NCBI GenBank assembly: GCA_004123355.1 | Contig: SCHM01000001.1 | Location: 8,566,193 to 8,630,192, forward strand | Direction: 5' to 3' | Length of the DNA stretch: 64,000 bases | From: Amphirosellinia nigrospora | Taxonomy: Eukaryota > Ascomycota > Sordariomycetes > Xylariales > Xylariaceae | Shown: one piece after another, positions 23,491 through 35,806 of the stretch | Numbering within the stretch: position 1 is the first letter of the stretch | Layout: every line of letters starts with the position of its first letter | Notes under the pieces: model-generated | Database searches by the model: none | Seen by the model: the letters and a program-made list of their open reading frames with translations, nothing else | What the model was told of the DNA's origin: nothing | Program-made: the position numbers and the translations under genes

Positions 23491-26400
23491 AATATGAACA
23501 CAGAATAACTCTCTTTGAAGAATATCGTTTTTAGATGCAACACTTTATTTTTGAAAGGTCCTTGGGACCTCGGGACCAGAGAGCATCCTTCAATTTCTCA
23601 TCTACTTCAAACTTTAGCACGCCTCACTCCTGTATCTTGAATAACATGGCTCCAACTGCTGTGCGGTAGGCATTCTCCACTTTGTCGTGGCGCGTTACAT
23701 CTCGACTTAGCTTGGTTTCCTAAAGCATACCGTAATCATCTTTGTGATTGGCTCTTGGTTCCCCTTGGACACATTATCCAATTCGTCGCCCTCAGTAACC
23801 TTGGAACGACACACCTGAATTTACCATCGTTTCCTTATACTTTTTGCGTCGTACTTGCTATGACTCTTGTCCGGTGAACCCTCGACAGGCCGAGACTCTT
23901 GTTGTTTCTTGAGTGGCCGAGGTCCGCGACTAGTGGCAGGCTTGGTCCGACGTTGGCCCGTTCACGCGGCCCGCGCCAGCTTTGCCACAACGGCCCGGCC
24001 ATCATATGGATTCGTTTTTCTTCAACTCCACGATTCGGCGATATACGAAGACTAACACTTAACTGAGGTAGCCCGCACGCTACCTAATCTTCATAACTTA
24101 CTACACGCCCGCTGCCTGTCCAATAAGGCCATTGGATGTCCTTAGAATCTCAACATCTCATCGGTTTTATTGGTCTTTCTGGTGTAACATGGCACTACAG
24201 AAATGTAAGGTGACCTGATGAAACGGAATCATGCGTCGGAACTTCGTCTGCAAATCGGAGTGGCACAGGCTACTGCAGTATGCTGCTCAGCATCCGGCTG
24301 ACTTCATCACGTTTGCTACCCCGTGAGTACCACCAAAATGCTATCGGAATCTTGCAGCTAGCCGGCGACAGAAGCAAGATGCGGCACTTACCACACGGAA
24401 TGCAACGTAAGGGCCGGCCGACTGTGCTTCGTTGACTCACATGATCTAACTTGGCCACTGAGCAACATTCACATGCTCAACTGAGCATTTCATGTAATAA
24501 GAGAACACCTGCCACACCCGATGGAATGTTGTCACAGGTGTATTAACCACTTACAGGCTTACTTGCTAGATGTCTAAGTTATAGACATCCCAATTATGGG
24601 GTAGAATTTTCAATCGCTGTGGCAACAACCCACAAATGAGACGGAACGAGGCATTCATCAGCACCAGAGGCAGCTCAAGCAATCAAGAATCGAGCTCCTC
24701 AGCACGTGAACCCGCTAGCTCTAGTGATATGGAAGTGGCCTCAAACACTTGCGAGCGCCGGCTCCGGCTTCATACTACGTTGCCTTGTCAAGAGCCGTGT
24801 GTGGCCAGTTGCACCTAGCCGTTGGTAAGTTGGCTCGCGTAGCAATGGCTTTCAAGGTTAATCGTCGTTTCTTGAAGTTGGTATGGAGTAGACCGTTTCT
24901 TATCTGCCTCCATATACTGAGCTGAAATTTTCACCGGGGAAAGGGCGCCTGAGCATCTTTGCAAGGCCAACTATCGCATCTGTGCTCAGATGTGTTGTTA
25001 CAAGCGCGATAAAGTGGCTTCTTAGAGACGTTGGCCTAAGGCTCCCATGATGTGGTCAAATTGGCAGCAAAGGTGGGGGGACTGATGACGTTAGATTTCC
25101 CACACTGGCGTTTTGGGGGCACTAAAAATGCCGGGTTTCGCATAAAAGTGCACTTTGCGTTGCAGTGAGTCTTTTGACATATTTTGGATTGCTGGGGTTG
25201 CTCATTGCAAACTACCTAAACATGAGGTGTCTAGGCAAACCGTTAGGTCTTCCGGTGTGGTCGTTTCTTATTGATGGGAACAATAGTTTCGCGAGATATC
25301 TTGGCACCACTACTGATGGACTTTCCATCGGGCCAGGGATACCAACGTCACCGCTCTATGCTGTGTTGCGTAGAGTCTGGTTGAATTTGGGACGACCTGA
25401 TCTGTTACTAAGGCGAGACTATCACCAAGTACAGCATCGTCACCGGGATGCAAGAAGCGACTTGTTCTAGTAGCAACCGAATGAGGTGGATCATTTCACA
25501 CCACGGCCCCTTGCAGCATCCCCATCAGCAGAGGCTGTCAACCTGATCCTTTCTCATTTCATCATATTGTAAACGGAATCTATTTTGTTGTCGCCTTACA
25601 GGCATTACTGGCCCTCTCCGGGTCCAAGTCGGAACACAATACTGCCAGGTTCGACTATCCTATCAAATTTGGATATCCACTCATGAGGATGAATCTTACG
25701 GTATGACACGGCGTCCATAGCAATACAAGGGAAAAGCTGGCCGGCATGTTAGAAACCCCCGAATGATTTTAAAGGCACTAAAATGACCCCCATACCTAGG
25801 TAGGTACCATCACAGTTAGATGGTAAATGCATTTCGAAAATATTGGGGGATTCGCAGCTTGTTTCGGATTGGCACCGGCTGCCCGCCTCTATCGCATTCC
25901 CATTAGGCGACGTCTAGGACTGTGGCAGCTGCAAGTTCGATCAGCACCCGTAGACACCATTTCCGTGATGAATGATATATCCTAGTGGACATACTTTGAC
26001 TAGCGCTGCATTGCCAAATCTACGCTCGATGATATGCCTATGCTGATGGAGAAAAAACGGTTTAGTATCGTATAGCAAAACTAAAGGAGAACCACCACTT
26101 CCAATGAATTCTCACATTGGGAGGAGGTCCTGAAGTAGCTCGTCTATGATGGTCACTAACAATTGAACAAAAATAGAAGGCTGGCAACACTATTGCGAAT
26201 CGACAAGCTTTTACTTCCCCGATAATAAGTAGCCGGGGTTTGTTGCTTGGGCGCCCCCAAGAGGTTTAATAGGGTAAAGATAGAACGGATGGAGTCACGT
26301 CTTACTACATCAAATTAAATGCGTGGTAGCCATCACCTCGACCAAGAGCTGTATTAATCCATCCCACGAACGCAGTACTATGAAAATTTTTATCCGATTA

Positions 26401-28071
26401 CTACGGTAGCTAACGCGCCGCAGCCGATTTAGTCGAAAGGAACTCGACCCCGGAATGGTTCCTTCGAGTTTCTGCCTGCCTGGTGAAAGAGTCGTATACT
26501 ATGCATTTTCAGCCCTATCCCAGAGCCATGGGCTCCCATCACCAGTGTGGCAGTATTGCATACAGGAATACATTAGTCTTGAGATGCAGCCCTACGGGGC
26601 CTAGTGGTGGCCAAATTTATCTCATCCTCTAGACAGCTGGAGGGTAGAGCTAACGGTATCGGTTTGCGACGTCAGCGTTGCATCTTCGCCTCCACCTGCC
26701 ACTGTAACCTCGCAGCGTCAGAAACATCTGTCATGGAAGACACGAAACAGAAGCTCTTGCAGCGCCAACCAACAGTTTTCCAAAGTGCTGGCCCCGAATG
26801 TATCAACATGTCTCATTTCCATCTACTGGAAAATACGTTACGATATTCATCCCCCTTTCTTGCAAAAATTCGGCCTCGTTGGCTTGTGAACGAGCCACCC
26901 AAGGCAAAGAAAGAGGCTACAGACCCCTTATGTTCGGACACCACGGGCTCTTTCTTCAATGACATTCACGATACAGATTGTACCGAAACCCAAGCGAGCC
27001 GATCGGCTGTTTTGAGATGCTCTATGCTCACCGGTGGCGGGATGAGCACATAAGCATCTAGCTCCATTTCGGAGGCGTCGAACTTGTACCCTGCTGAGTC
27101 GGATAGCAATTCGTTGGTGGCGTCCGCAGAGTATTCAGAGCAGCCTCTACTGCAATGTTGATCTTAGTTGTGACATTTCTCGTCAGGTGAGAGGGTATTC
27201 GCGTTACCGTTGGTGATGAACGTGGGTTTCTGAGGATTACTCTTGTAATCGTGGGCCTCTATCTGGCTCTGATCTATCGTCAGCAAGTGACTCACATCCT
27301 CCAGACGCTGGTTGAATGGGATATACCTATAACCATACGATTAGCTCCATGGTCTCTTCTTTCGTGGCGCCTCATGCCTGTTGGTTTTCCTCTTGCCAAG
27401 TTTTGGAGCATTGTCTCACCGGAATATCTACCGGGTGACGTTTTTGATAGCGCGCCATGTTACCATCGACTCCCTGTTACGTTCCGAAATAGCCTCGCAC
27501 TACGTCGTTGGTGGCGAGAGCTAAGTGCATACTGGATTGCTCCTAGGGACTCAAATTATTCTAGCCTGTTGGCGACGTCGCTGTTGTCGGGAATATCGCG
27601 AAATACTAGGTTTGGTGATCTGACGAGTCTTTGCGGTGTAACCAAATATCCGCCTGTGTACTTCGTTAGTCTCGGACACGATGGCGCCCAGCCGCGCTCC
27701 ACATACCTGGTAGTTCGTCTCAAGGCTGTTGGTGGCAATCATTGCGTTTAATCTCCCGTCCATTACTACTTGCCTTATGTCGTCTCTTATCTCCGATGAC
27801 TTGGTATGCCGAACCGGGGGTACCATGGTACCTAAGCGACGCGGCTAATTAGAAAGCAACGAAAAACAAGCACTAGTACATCACCGAATCTAAGTCTTTT
27901 ACCCTATTGCATTGCATATTTTGGCTAGTTCTGACGCTACGTAGGGCTGAAAGTGGACTACACGACATGGCCGTCGCCAGTGGAGAGCCAACATATCCAT
28001 CATCCCGGGTTTCGTCACATGCAAAGCGCGTGGTTTCCCCAAAACCTCCGGGATACCAGGCATCTACGGCA

Positions 28072-28103
28072 ACCATGATACGCTCTGTTGACCGTATCAT
28101 GGT
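28072..28103. repeat. Perfect 11-bp inverted repeat with 10-bp spacer
   Basis: ACCATGATACG (28072-28082) and CGTATCATGGT (28093-28103) are exact reverse complements around CTCTGTTGAC. It could be a hairpin or a dimeric factor-binding site. It lies in the gene-poor stretch, 227 bp past the 3' end of the small spliced gene at 28.3-28.6 kb. Confidence 0.6.
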
Positions 28104-28329
28104 AACATCGATCGACATTCTGAAGTCACATTCTCTCATTTCTTTTGCTTTTTTTCCCCCCATGTGTGTTGGTTGTTAGTTAATTAGTTTCCGCGGCTGT
28201 GACATAAAACTGGCGATGACACATACGCGCGGCAGTTTCTAGACTTCTGGGTCCTTTTTTTTCTCCCCTTCCCCCTTTCTCCAAGGTCAGGCGTCAATCA
28301 CGCGACTGACTTATCGGGGCCGACCTGTC

Positions 28330-28613
28330 TCAGTCCTTCCTTCCCTCCTCATGTCTGAAAAAGAACACAAGTCTGCCTTTTGATAAAGACACCCTCTGCG
28401 ACTGCTTACGTAGGAAACATACAAGTACCTGACGCCGATGTATCTATTGCCAGCCCCGTCTTCATATGTGCTAGTGAATAGGTTGGGGTCGGAGATAAGT
28501 GCCTGGTTACCCGTCTGGGTCCCGCTATCTTTCCGGTTACGTATGATGCGGCCTGGGCTAAATGGATGTATGCCGGAAAGGAGTTGCTTGGATGAGTTTT
28601 TGTCCTGCGACAT
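28330..28613 (-). CDS. Hypothetical small protein, 69 residues (two exons)
   Basis: Exon 1 is 28613..28429, starting MSQDKNSSKQLLSGIHPFSP and continuing with DSGTQTGNQALISDPNLF, TYEDGAGNRYIGV. A GTACTTG donor at 28428 and a strong CTTTTTCAG acceptor ending at 28355 define a 74-bp intron; exon 2 (28354..28330) adds R-HEEGRKD and a stop, in frame. Without splicing the frame runs on with much less protein-like sequence. I do not recognise the family; the polar sequence has no signal peptide or membrane segment. It lies 0.9 kb downstream of rpb1, on the same strand. Confidence 0.42.
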
Positions 28614-29518
28614 CAGTGATTAGGGGTCATCATCAGTAGTACAGTACACGCCATGCAAATCAAAGTATATTCGGATATTACTGTTTACGGAGGAAAGACT
28701 ATCAACATCGACCGTCTATACTGCGGACAGACCAAGCCGTCTTGCTCTTGCCTGCAGCTACACATTAGAATGAGGGGGTCAATACATCTAATTAATTCGT
28801 GCTTGTCTGCTCGGGTCTATTCTGATCCTAGATATGACCTCCCAAGATTTATCAGTTAGGATGATGCAATCTGCTGTTCAGCCTTTGATTGCACCTCTCT
28901 CGATTTTGACCTTTCGGTCCATGTACTACTTTCGCGTCACGGCAGCTTTCCACCCTTCCCTTCTCTCATACGACGCGCCAACCATCAAATCATTCAGTCT
29001 TCCAGGCTGCGTGAAAAGATCCATATCCTCTTGACACTCATCTCATCAAGGAATCCTTAGGAGAAAATACCGAAAACCAGCAGTGTTGCCTCCTTCACCG
29101 CTTAATGTACAATATACCAACAGCGAACGGCCACGGCCGTCTGTCTTTTTTTGGTGCTTTAACAAAGGTTTTTTTCTTCGCGTGAATGTATATTTTGTGC
29201 CCTTCCAATCTTTCTAATCTTGGCGTGTAATGCAAATGACGAATGGGAGAAAACCCGTCTTGATTATGCGAGTGTATATCGCCGTTGGGAATGTCATTAG
29301 GAAAAAGAGGTAGTAATAAAACGAAAACGAGAAATGCAGAAACGCCGTGATGCAATAGCGAAACCTCTGGCTACGCCGTGGTAGGTTATTCAAACAATCA
29401 GGTTCCAGTCTGTGCCCCAAGAGCAGCCGGTATGCTTAGTTTTGTTTGGGCGAGGTGGGGGAGCTACGATGGGAAAAGAATTAGCAAAATAGCATTCAAC
29501 AAGAGCTGGGTGAACATA
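28614..29518. other. Region between rpb1 3' end and the small gene
   Basis: This should hold the rpb1 3' UTR and the promoter of the small gene on the same strand. Open frames at 28653-28859, 28834-29034 (plus) and 29095-29355 (minus) show no motif. Confidence 0.4.
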
Positions 29519-30136
29519 CTACTTGGGACTGGTACTGCCACCAGGGCCGGGAGAGCGGGTATGGTTGGGGCTAAACGCGGGAGACTACAGAACTTGTTAG
29601 TATACATCAGGGGTATATCATGAAAGGGCTCTAACCGCTGGCGAGTAATGGGGACTCGTGGGTGAATTTTGAACATTGCCTGGGTGATAGACAACGGGAC
29701 TCGTTGGTGAATATGAGTGTGGCGAAGTAGGTGAATAATTCGGCGAGGCAGGTGAGTAACCTGGTGAGCGTCCTCCGCCACCGCCGGGATTGTAGTTAGG
29801 GGAAGTTGGGCTATACGATGGGCTGGTAGGTGAATAGCTTGGGGAGGCGGGAGAGTGCCCTGGCGAGGTAGGCGAGTAATGTCCCCCTGTTGGTGAGGTG
29901 GGTGAGTAATTAGGGGACGCTGGACTATAATTTGGACTCGTTGCGGAGCGAAAGGTGGGAGACGATGGTGTAAACGAGGGTGATGATGGACTAAATGAGG
30001 GTGATGTAAGACCTTGCATGGGCGAGGTCGGCGAATATCCACCTGGTGAAGTGGGTGAATAGTTTCCGTAACCTCCGAGAGGCGACGAAGGCGAGAAAGG
30101 ACTGGTACCACCCGGACTGGTCGGTCTGTACGGGCT
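29519..30136 (-). repeat. rpb1: Rpb1 C-terminal domain heptad repeats
   Basis: About 25 degenerate heptads of the YSPTSPS type, the platform for Ser2/Ser5 phosphorylation that couples transcription to capping, splicing and 3' processing. Eight carry an exact YSPTSP and three YSPASP (one formed across the last splice junction). Early repeats are FSPSSP-like. A glycine run ([11 protein letters not shown]) splits the array. The last 21 codons, with two non-consensus units ([14 protein letters not shown]), lie in their own exon. Confidence 0.9.
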
Positions 30137-33100
30137 GGTAGCACCACCCAAACCTCCATACTCGGAGAGGAAGCCTGTGTTGTTATCCGAACCGGCACCA
30201 ACAATAGGCGAGAAGTTGCCCATTCCCACGGAAGGTGAAGCGAGGCTCATGCCATATCCACTGTCTGCCATAGGGGATCCCGTCTCGTAAGGCGTTGCGG
30301 CACCATCCATCTGGTTTCCTTTTACTGTCATACCTGGCATGAGGCCCATCCTTGAGTTGTCTGAGATGACTGTATCCAGCATCTTAGGATCTAGGAAAAC
30401 GTCAAAATGCCCAGTACCCATTGGCGCCAGCTGTCCAAGCATAACGTTCTCAGATATACCTCTGCAATCGTCAAGTTCACCGAGGGAAGCGGCCTCTAAT
30501 AGAATTTCCACAGTCTCCTCGAAAGAACATCTCATCAAAGCACCAGTATCGGCTCGGTTGATACCGTGTCTTGTTACGGCCGCAATGCTGCCGCGATATG
30601 TCATGACGTCGACGAGGAGGGAGAGATGTCGCTCGTTGACGTAAGAACCATCGAACGCCAACACGCGCCTCAATTCGTTCAAGAGAGCTCCACGAGCCGC
30701 CTCGATGCCGAAAACACCAACGATTTGCCATAGGTCGTTTGTGATAGTACGTCTGGCATCAACACCTTCGACTGCCAAGACCTCACGGAGAGCAGTGCCT
30801 GACGTGTCCAAGTACCATTCTTCGCATCGACCCGGGCCTTTCTCTTGCACCAAGGCACCATCATCACTGACAATAATCTTGGCGCCATTGTTTAGGAAAG
30901 CTCGGTCAACACCCTTGACACCGCGGAGTGTCAAATTTTCCAAGAGGTGGTCTGATAACCGCTTCAGCATGATATCATCCTCAATAGCCTTATCGCCATC
31001 GTCCTTATCGTCTGGCATCGGGCGTATGCGGATGACCTGGATTGGATTATTATCGTCACTCGGAATTATAGCCAGATCGCTACCATAGTCTTGTTTAAGC
31101 CGCATAACTACATCATCGATAGTCAACCCCTTGTCTAGCATCTTTTGTCTGTCGAGCACGATACGAAGCATCCACCGTGACTGTTTCTCGATGGGAGGAC
31201 CGGCTTCATCATCAGGGATATAGAAGTACGACTCGACCATATCCAGATCCTCGGCGATGGTTGTTGACTCAATATTAGGGTCATAGTAGATCTCTGTGAT
31301 TGCGGTGACGGAGCGTAGATTTGTGTGTTCCACTAAGCTACGAAGTTTCTTCGCCCGCTCCTGGGTTGCAGCGCCATCCATATATACCATCATTGATGGT
31401 GTTTTGATGTTACTGGCCACGTTTAAAATTTCTTTCAATCGTGGAACACCAAGAGTGACGTTTTTCGACGCGATACCGGTGAAATGGAAGGTATTCAACG
31501 TCATTTGGGTGGCTGGTTCACCAATAGACTGAGCAGCCAAAACGCCTACCATTTCACCTGGATTGACCATGGCTCTGCGCCACTTGCGATCTAGCTCCCC
31601 AATCACATGGTGAAACGCCATCTTATCCAACCGATGAAAGCAAGCCAAGCGCTTATAAGCCAATTTCGAACGAAGAAGGGCTTTGAAGAGAAGAGTAGCA
31701 TTGTGATCGCTTCTTTGGACACAGGATCGGAACCGGGAACAACAGTCATCCCATCGAGTAAATTCTTGACGACGGGAATGACGTCTTGGGGCGTGAGATT
31801 GCTCGATTTTGTATCATCCACGTTGAGCAGTCTTTTGGAGCTTTCAATCAAGCGACCCACGTTTAAGGGGAGCTGGAACGAGAAATCTAGTTTCTCGTCG
31901 TGCATCTTGAGGTCTCTCAAATACTCGCGATCTTTTTGGAGGGCTTCGTATTCATAGTCCAGCATCTCTTGGGCCTGTGGGTCACCTGCAATGTCTTGGA
32001 TGTATTCCAGAGAGTCCATGACGCTCGTTGGCATTGTATCCATGACATCAAGACGATATCGTTTCTCAAAGTCAGCGGTTCGTATAACCCAGTGATCCAT
32101 TCCTTGCTTTTCAATTTGCATCGCGTCAAGTCCATCTTCGCCATAGATGAACTGAATAACATCACCAAGGGAATTTCGAACGGTACCGTCATAACGAGCG
32201 CTTACGTCTTCAAGAGCTTTGACTAAACGTCGTTGAATGTAACCTGTCTCGGCGGTTTTGACAGCAGTGTCGATTAGACCCTCACGACCTGCCATGGCGT
32301 GGAAGTAGAATTCCGAAGGGGTCAAGCCTCGTAGGTAAGAGTTTTCAACGAAACCACGAGCTTCCGGTGAGTAGTCATCCTTTGTGAAATGAGGCAGAGT
32401 CCGGTATTTGAAGCCAAAGGGGATACGTTTGCCTTCCACAACCTGTTGACCGACCAGAGCAGTCATTTGAGAGATGTTGATGGATGATCCCTTTGACCCA
32501 GATCGGGCCATGACGACAGCATTGTTGCCGTCTTTCAAATTATCCTCGGTTGTCGTGCCGGCTTTGTCACGAGCATCGTTGAGGGCCTTAGAGACTTTGC
32601 TCTCAAAGGTTTCTCTAATGTTCATACCGGGAAGCGCTTCAAGTGTATTCGCAGTTGCCTCAGCAGTCAAATCAGCGACGATTGCTTTTTGCGCGTCAAT
32701 CTGTTCTTGGATCTTTACAATGGTGCCTGGGTCAGGAATTGTATCACCAATGCCAATGCTGTGACCATTATGTAGGAGCCAGTAGTTAATAACACGTTGA
32801 CAACCATTAAGGAACGCCATGGCACCATCAGATCCGAGTTCGTTGTAACACAAGTGCACAATACCGCCACTAGCAGCACCGACGTTTTTGGTTAGGAGAC
32901 CGAACAAGACCTCACCAGTTTGAATGAGCAAACCATCATCCTTTAGAGGATTGTGGGGGTGGCTACCCTTCTCGGGTGGAGTTGTGTAAAGGCTGATTTC
33001 CCTAGGAATGATCATGCTGACGATTTGTTTCCCTGTCCAACGAGGCCGAGGTTTGACGATTGCAGGCGGGGGGATGATACCATCCCAATTGGGTACCCAT

Positions 33101-34847
33101 AGTAGAATATTCATAACCTGCTCTTTCGTGATGAAGACGTCTCGACGACACATTTTGTAGACACCCGCTAGAGTATCTTGCACAATACCCATCAATGGGC
33201 CGTTCCGTTGAGGAGAGACAATGTTGAGAGGAACCATACACAATTCTCTGATCTCAGCACGCGTCTCCTCTGTTTGAGGAACGTGAAGATTCATCTCATC
33301 GCCATCGAAATCGGCATTGTACGGTGAAGTAACAGATAGATTCAGTCGGAAAGTAGAGTAGGGCATGACCTTGACACGGTGTCCCATCATGGATTCTTTG
33401 TGCAGCGAGGGTTGACGATTGAAAATGATATAATCACCGTCCTGAAGATGGCGCTCTACCTTCCAGCCATACTCTAACGAGATTTGGCCAGCACGTTTGT
33501 GGTGTCGAAGATCGATTCGCGTTCCATCTGACCGAACTACATATTTCGCACCAGGATGCTCATTTGGACCGTTCTGAACAAGCTTATGTAGACGCGAGAT
33601 ATTGTAGGGAGTAACGGTCTCAGGGTAAGTCAGTGTCCTTGCGATACTGCGGGGCACTCCGACTTCATCTAAGGAAATGTTGGCATCACCCGTGATGACG
33701 GTACGGGCTGAGAAATCAACTCGTTTCCCTCAAATTCCCCGAAGTCGGCCCTCCTTGCCCTTTAGACGGGCTCGGATCGATTTCACTGGACGACCACTCT
33801 TTTGCAGAGCCTGAGGTTGACCAGCAATATCGTTGTCCATCAAAGTCGCGACATGATATTGTAAAAGCGTGTCAAACTCATGAGCGATGTGGCCTGCTGA
33901 GCCTTCCTGAAGGGCTTGTCGCACATTGCTGTTGGCACGAAGGACGTCACCGAGCTTGTAAGTTAGATCGTCTTCATTCCGAAGACCCTGGCCCGTGCCA
34001 TCCATTGATATACTAGGCCGAACGGGTGGTGGGGGTACAGGCAGGACTGTGATGATCATCCACTCTGGTCGAGCGTAGTCCTTGTTTAGGCCCATATCTC
34101 TTAGGTCGCCGTCAGAGATGTTCTTAAGAATGTTGAGCGCCATCTCTGGCGTGATATTGACAGTGTTCTTGGACTTGTTGTTCTCTTCGTCTTTCTCTTC
34201 CGAGACAGCGGTGAGTTTAAGGGCACCCATCCGTATCTTGGGCTGGCTATTTCCACAGCCGCCATGACCAAGCTGCTTAGGCTTGTTGTGAGGCTCGTAC
34301 TCTTTGTCTTCCTCTTTGGGAAGCTCGTTGCTACATATGTTCTTGCCTTTGCAGACAGTCCACACACGCTGGAAACGAGTCTTGGGATCACGCGTGGCAA
34401 CGGCAGCTGCAAACTCTGGATCATCCTATGGCGGGCACATTAGCATCAACAAGATCCAGCTAGCTCAGGACACGAGAGCAGGCCACTGACTCTATCTGCC
34501 TTGACTTTACTGCAACTGGTGCAGACGATCTCTAAGATCTTTTTGACCTTCTTGATAAAGCCAGGGTGATAGACTGGTTTGGCTAGCTCGATGTGACCAA
34601 AGTGACCAGGACATTCAGACATGTTCTCAAGGCATGTGGCGCACTTGAACTGGCGGTCGACAGAGCCAAGGCGCGGGTCGTTCAATCCATTCTGACGCGG
34701 TTTCGTGCGCGTCTCGTCCATCGTTTCGGGGTACATAATATGTGCAACACTCATATTCTTGATCTCTTCGGGCGAGAGGAGACCGAACTGGATCTCCTCT
34801 ACCGTCTTGAGAGGCGCATCTGAATGCGCGAAATGGAGGTTCGCCAT
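29519..34847 (-). CDS. rpb1: RNA polymerase II largest subunit Rpb1 (three exons, two damaged sites)
   Basis: Rpb1 forms the catalytic centre and clamp of RNA polymerase II. Exon 1 is 34847..34491 ([20 protein letters not shown]), with the zinc-binding [17 protein letters not shown]. Intron 1 is 34490..34426 (GTCAGT, ATAG; branch TGCTAAT). Exon 2 is 34425..29636 and holds the metal-binding [10 protein letters not shown] loop near 33291-33321, the bridge-helix region and [10 protein letters not shown]. Intron 2 is 29635..29585 with a perfect TACTAAC branch, and exon 3 (29584..29519) ends the C-terminal domain. Length is about 1,737 residues, as expected. Two sites break it: an A run at 31701-31702, where one more A restores [12 protein letters not shown], and 33730-33745, where the universal RGNLMGKRVDF reads RGI-stop-GKRVDF. 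An essential gene cannot carry these, so I take them as assembly errors. Confidence 0.97.
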
Positions 34848-35659
34848 CTTTGCGTGATGATACGGTCGGCGTGGCGATGTATGTCAAGGGATGGTGGAGA
34901 ATCTTGTCGCGCCTGTCGTATCGCGAACTCGCTGGTACGGATTAATGCACACTCGGATAGTGCCGTGAACACGAAGAAACCGATGCTAGGTAGCAGGAAG
35001 CACGCGAGACTGGTGTGAAATCGGGTGGTCGGATGAGTGCACTGGATGGGTTGCACGACTGGTGCCGACCAGGCAGGCCTTCAGGCCGCGAGGTAAAAGA
35101 ACTGCTCCCGAGCGCGCGCAGGTGCTCGATCAATCGTGCGGTTCGGACGTAGTGATATCGCCTGGATTTATATGTCGGGAACTCGCAGTGTAGACGTTGT
35201 CGCGATGTCCGACGCGTTATTCGCCGCAAATCGATGTCGTGAAGAATGTTGTTGCGGTGGTGAGGCGTTGGCTGATTAGCAGATTGGAAGGGGCGAGGGA
35301 AGAAGCCGCCAGAGGCTATGACACGCTAACCCTAATTCAGAACACCGCTACTACCATCGGAAAAATTATTTCGCCAAAATAAAATAAGTGTGGGGACGGA
35401 CATAGCTACTTTCGGCTTACCTACAATTTACACCCAAATGAAGGTACCTGCCTAACTACCTACCACCTGCATTCACTCTACTTGTACCTTACCTACTTAG
35501 GTAGTGAATAAGTTAGTGTGCATACTTGTACCTAGGTATTAAGAAGTGAATCTGACTTACAATAGCCTTGCCATTGATAGCATAATGAATGGCCAAATCT
35601 AGATAAGCGAGAAGGAGAGAAATCTAGGAAGAGATGGTTGGATAAGGGTAAGCAATACG
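34848..35659. other. rpb1 upstream region, up to the retroelement stack
   Basis: About 810 bp holding the rpb1 promoter and leader. No other gene is seen. The distal end carries TACCTAGGTA motifs and an AT-richer stretch leading to the insertion site of element A at 35660. Confidence 0.5.
35416..35539. repeat. Cluster of TACCTAGGTA-type motifs
   Basis: GAAGGTACCTGCC, CTACCTACCACC, TTACCTACTTAGGTAG and TGTACCTAGGTAT lie within 125 bp, just outside the left end of element A. Confidence 0.65.
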
Positions 35660-35664
35660 GTGCG

Positions 35665-35806
35665 TGTGGCAACACCACCTGGCAGTCACCTGGCGCACCC
35701 ACGGGCGTATCTATATAAATACCCCTGCACCCTGTATATTAGCGAGATCCTCTATTACTTTATATCTTAGAATATAAATATACTTTATATAGATAATATT
35801 ACTATA
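35665..35806. repeat. 5' LTR of element A (142 bp)
   Basis: Matches 42871-42892 plus 57682-57802. The outer part is clean (ACCCACGGGCGTATCT, TATATAAATACCCC) and probably holds the promoter; the inner part is RIP-converted. Confidence 0.88.

Larger units (their letters stand above)
22293..28329. other. Gene-poor stretch, no gene recognised
   Basis: About 6 kb. Open frames of 149 codons (26604-27053, plus) and 166 codons (27251-27751, plus) and an overlapping 91-codon frame on minus (27551-27826) are the largest, but none shows a motif, a leader or splice partners. The minus-strand frame there (VMDGRLNAMIATNSLETNY) looks the more protein-like and could be a gene relic. TACCTAGGTA motifs occur at 23.4 and 25.8 kb. 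Confidence 0.35.

Noticed and set aside
20885-26054. A dispersed repeat (ATGCTGATGGAGAAA at 20.9 and 26.0 kb)
   Set aside because: A 15-base match is expected by chance in a 64-kb window and the flanks do not align.
27251-27826. A gene at 27.3-27.8 kb
   Set aside because: Overlapping frames on both strands, no recognised motif, no leader and no splice partner; at best a relic on minus.
29464-30204. A 246-residue Pro/His-rich protein on minus
   Set aside because: It is the shifted frame of the repetitive Rpb1 C-terminal domain.
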